Positions 63,727 through 64,000 of a stretch of DNA of 64,000 bases are shown here, in pieces. Source of the stretch: Stachybotrys elegans (Eukaryota; Ascomycota; Sordariomycetes; Hypocreales; Stachybotryaceae). Each line of letters begins with the position of its first letter. The stretch's first letter is position 1. The stretch covers positions 310,001 through 374,000 of the forward strand of contig JAGPNK010000013.1 of NCBI GenBank assembly GCA_020746835.1, given 5' to 3'. A model generated the notes under the pieces. That model worked only from the letters and a program-made list of their open reading frames with translations. It was not told the origin of the DNA and did not search any database. The position numbers were made by a program, and so were the translations under genes.

Positions 63727-64000
63727 CTACTCATGAAATACCAAGCATCTGACTTCAATGCTTTGCCTGAATTTTGATCCCTTGGGTGTATTGGGGTCAA
63801 GAAACGCCGTATGAGGTGACAAGCCTGCAATTCCATCTTGTCCATCTGGTTGTCCCTGACTGTGCGAGTCAAAACACTTGATGAACAAGACTTCATCGGG
63901 TGTCATATCCTTGACATAATATAATTTGTGCGTGTCGTTAGGCGCAATGGAATACGTTTCGCCCTTGACTTCGTAACCTGCAGTGGATTCTGCCGACAAA
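63727..64000 (-). CDS. C-terminal part of a CmcJ/GA4-desaturase-like (AsaB-type) oxygenase, cut by window edge
   Basis: At least 90 residues up to the stop at 63727; the 5' part is outside the window. Visible elements of the CmcJ/NvfI/AsaB family (Fe(II)/2-oxoglutarate-like hydroxylase or desaturase fold): YVKDMTPDEVLFIKCFDS, then LSPHTAFLDP with the conserved His, and the close KFRQSIEVRCLVFHE, where Arg of SIEVR is a usual cosubstrate contact. Fungal members occur in secondary-metabolite clusters and also as lone genes. The frame runs to the window edge with no ATG seen, so the protein is incomplete here. Confidence 0.8.
   Translation of the reverse strand, partial: LSAESTAGYEVKGETYSIAPNDTHKLYYVKDMTPDEVLFIKCFDSHSQGQPDGQDGIAGLSPHTAFLDPNTPKGSKFRQSIEVRCLVFHE

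Noticed and set aside
1..64000. Transposon, CRISPR or prophage structures
   Set aside because: No transposase, reverse transcriptase or regular spacer array was seen; only AT-rich decayed stretches and simple repeats.

Overview
The window reads as nuclear DNA of a filamentous ascomycete, most likely a Sordariomycete and plausibly Hypocreales. The reasons are short (about 45-160 nt) GT-AG introns, GC-rich third codon positions, intergenic spaces of 0.1-2 kb, and typical fungal families: CFEM protein, Dal5-type transporter, NACHT and PNP/NB-ARC/TPR NLR receptors, 2EXR and fungal HNH proteins, Mug113-like protein and mucin-like wall protein. I found no tRNA, rRNA, CRISPR array or intact transposon. 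All gene models were spliced by hand from the sequence; exon limits are in each entry.

Left part (1-9.7 kb): one 86-aa CxxC...CxxC protein gene and then about 7.85 kb with no convincing gene, carrying TG/CA, CAA and poly-G tracts. 9.7-15 kb: a thioredoxin gene is divergent from a sedoheptulose-1,7-bisphosphatase-type sugar phosphatase gene, followed by a Gfo/Idh/MocA oxidoreductase.

15-24.2 kb is a surface and lipid block: CFEM GPI protein, lipid-droplet-type serine hydrolase, GPI-anchored phospholipase B, mitochondrial NAD(H) kinase (POS5 type) and a Cst26-like acyltransferase. 25.6-27.4 kb holds a Dal5-family MFS permease.

27.8-51 kb looks accessory: AT-rich, possibly RIP-affected spacers separate an HNH-family protein with a changed core, a 2EXR protein, a secreted GH27 alpha-galactosidase, a cupin, a NACHT NLR, a sugar transporter, a PNP-NB-ARC-TPR NLR with near-identical 126-bp repeats, a Mug113-like GIY-YIG protein, a secreted carboxylesterase and a protein of unknown family.

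52.8-64 kb returns to conserved genes: secreted 5'-nucleotidase, ARMT1/DUF89 phosphatase, a 1034-aa Ser/Gly/Pro mucin-like secreted protein, a Mn-type superoxide dismutase, a small unknown protein and, cut by the right edge, a CmcJ/GA4-desaturase-like oxygenase. The strongest points for follow-up are the NLR-bearing accessory block with its altered HNH protein, and the thioredoxin/SBPase divergent pair in a non-photosynthetic organism.
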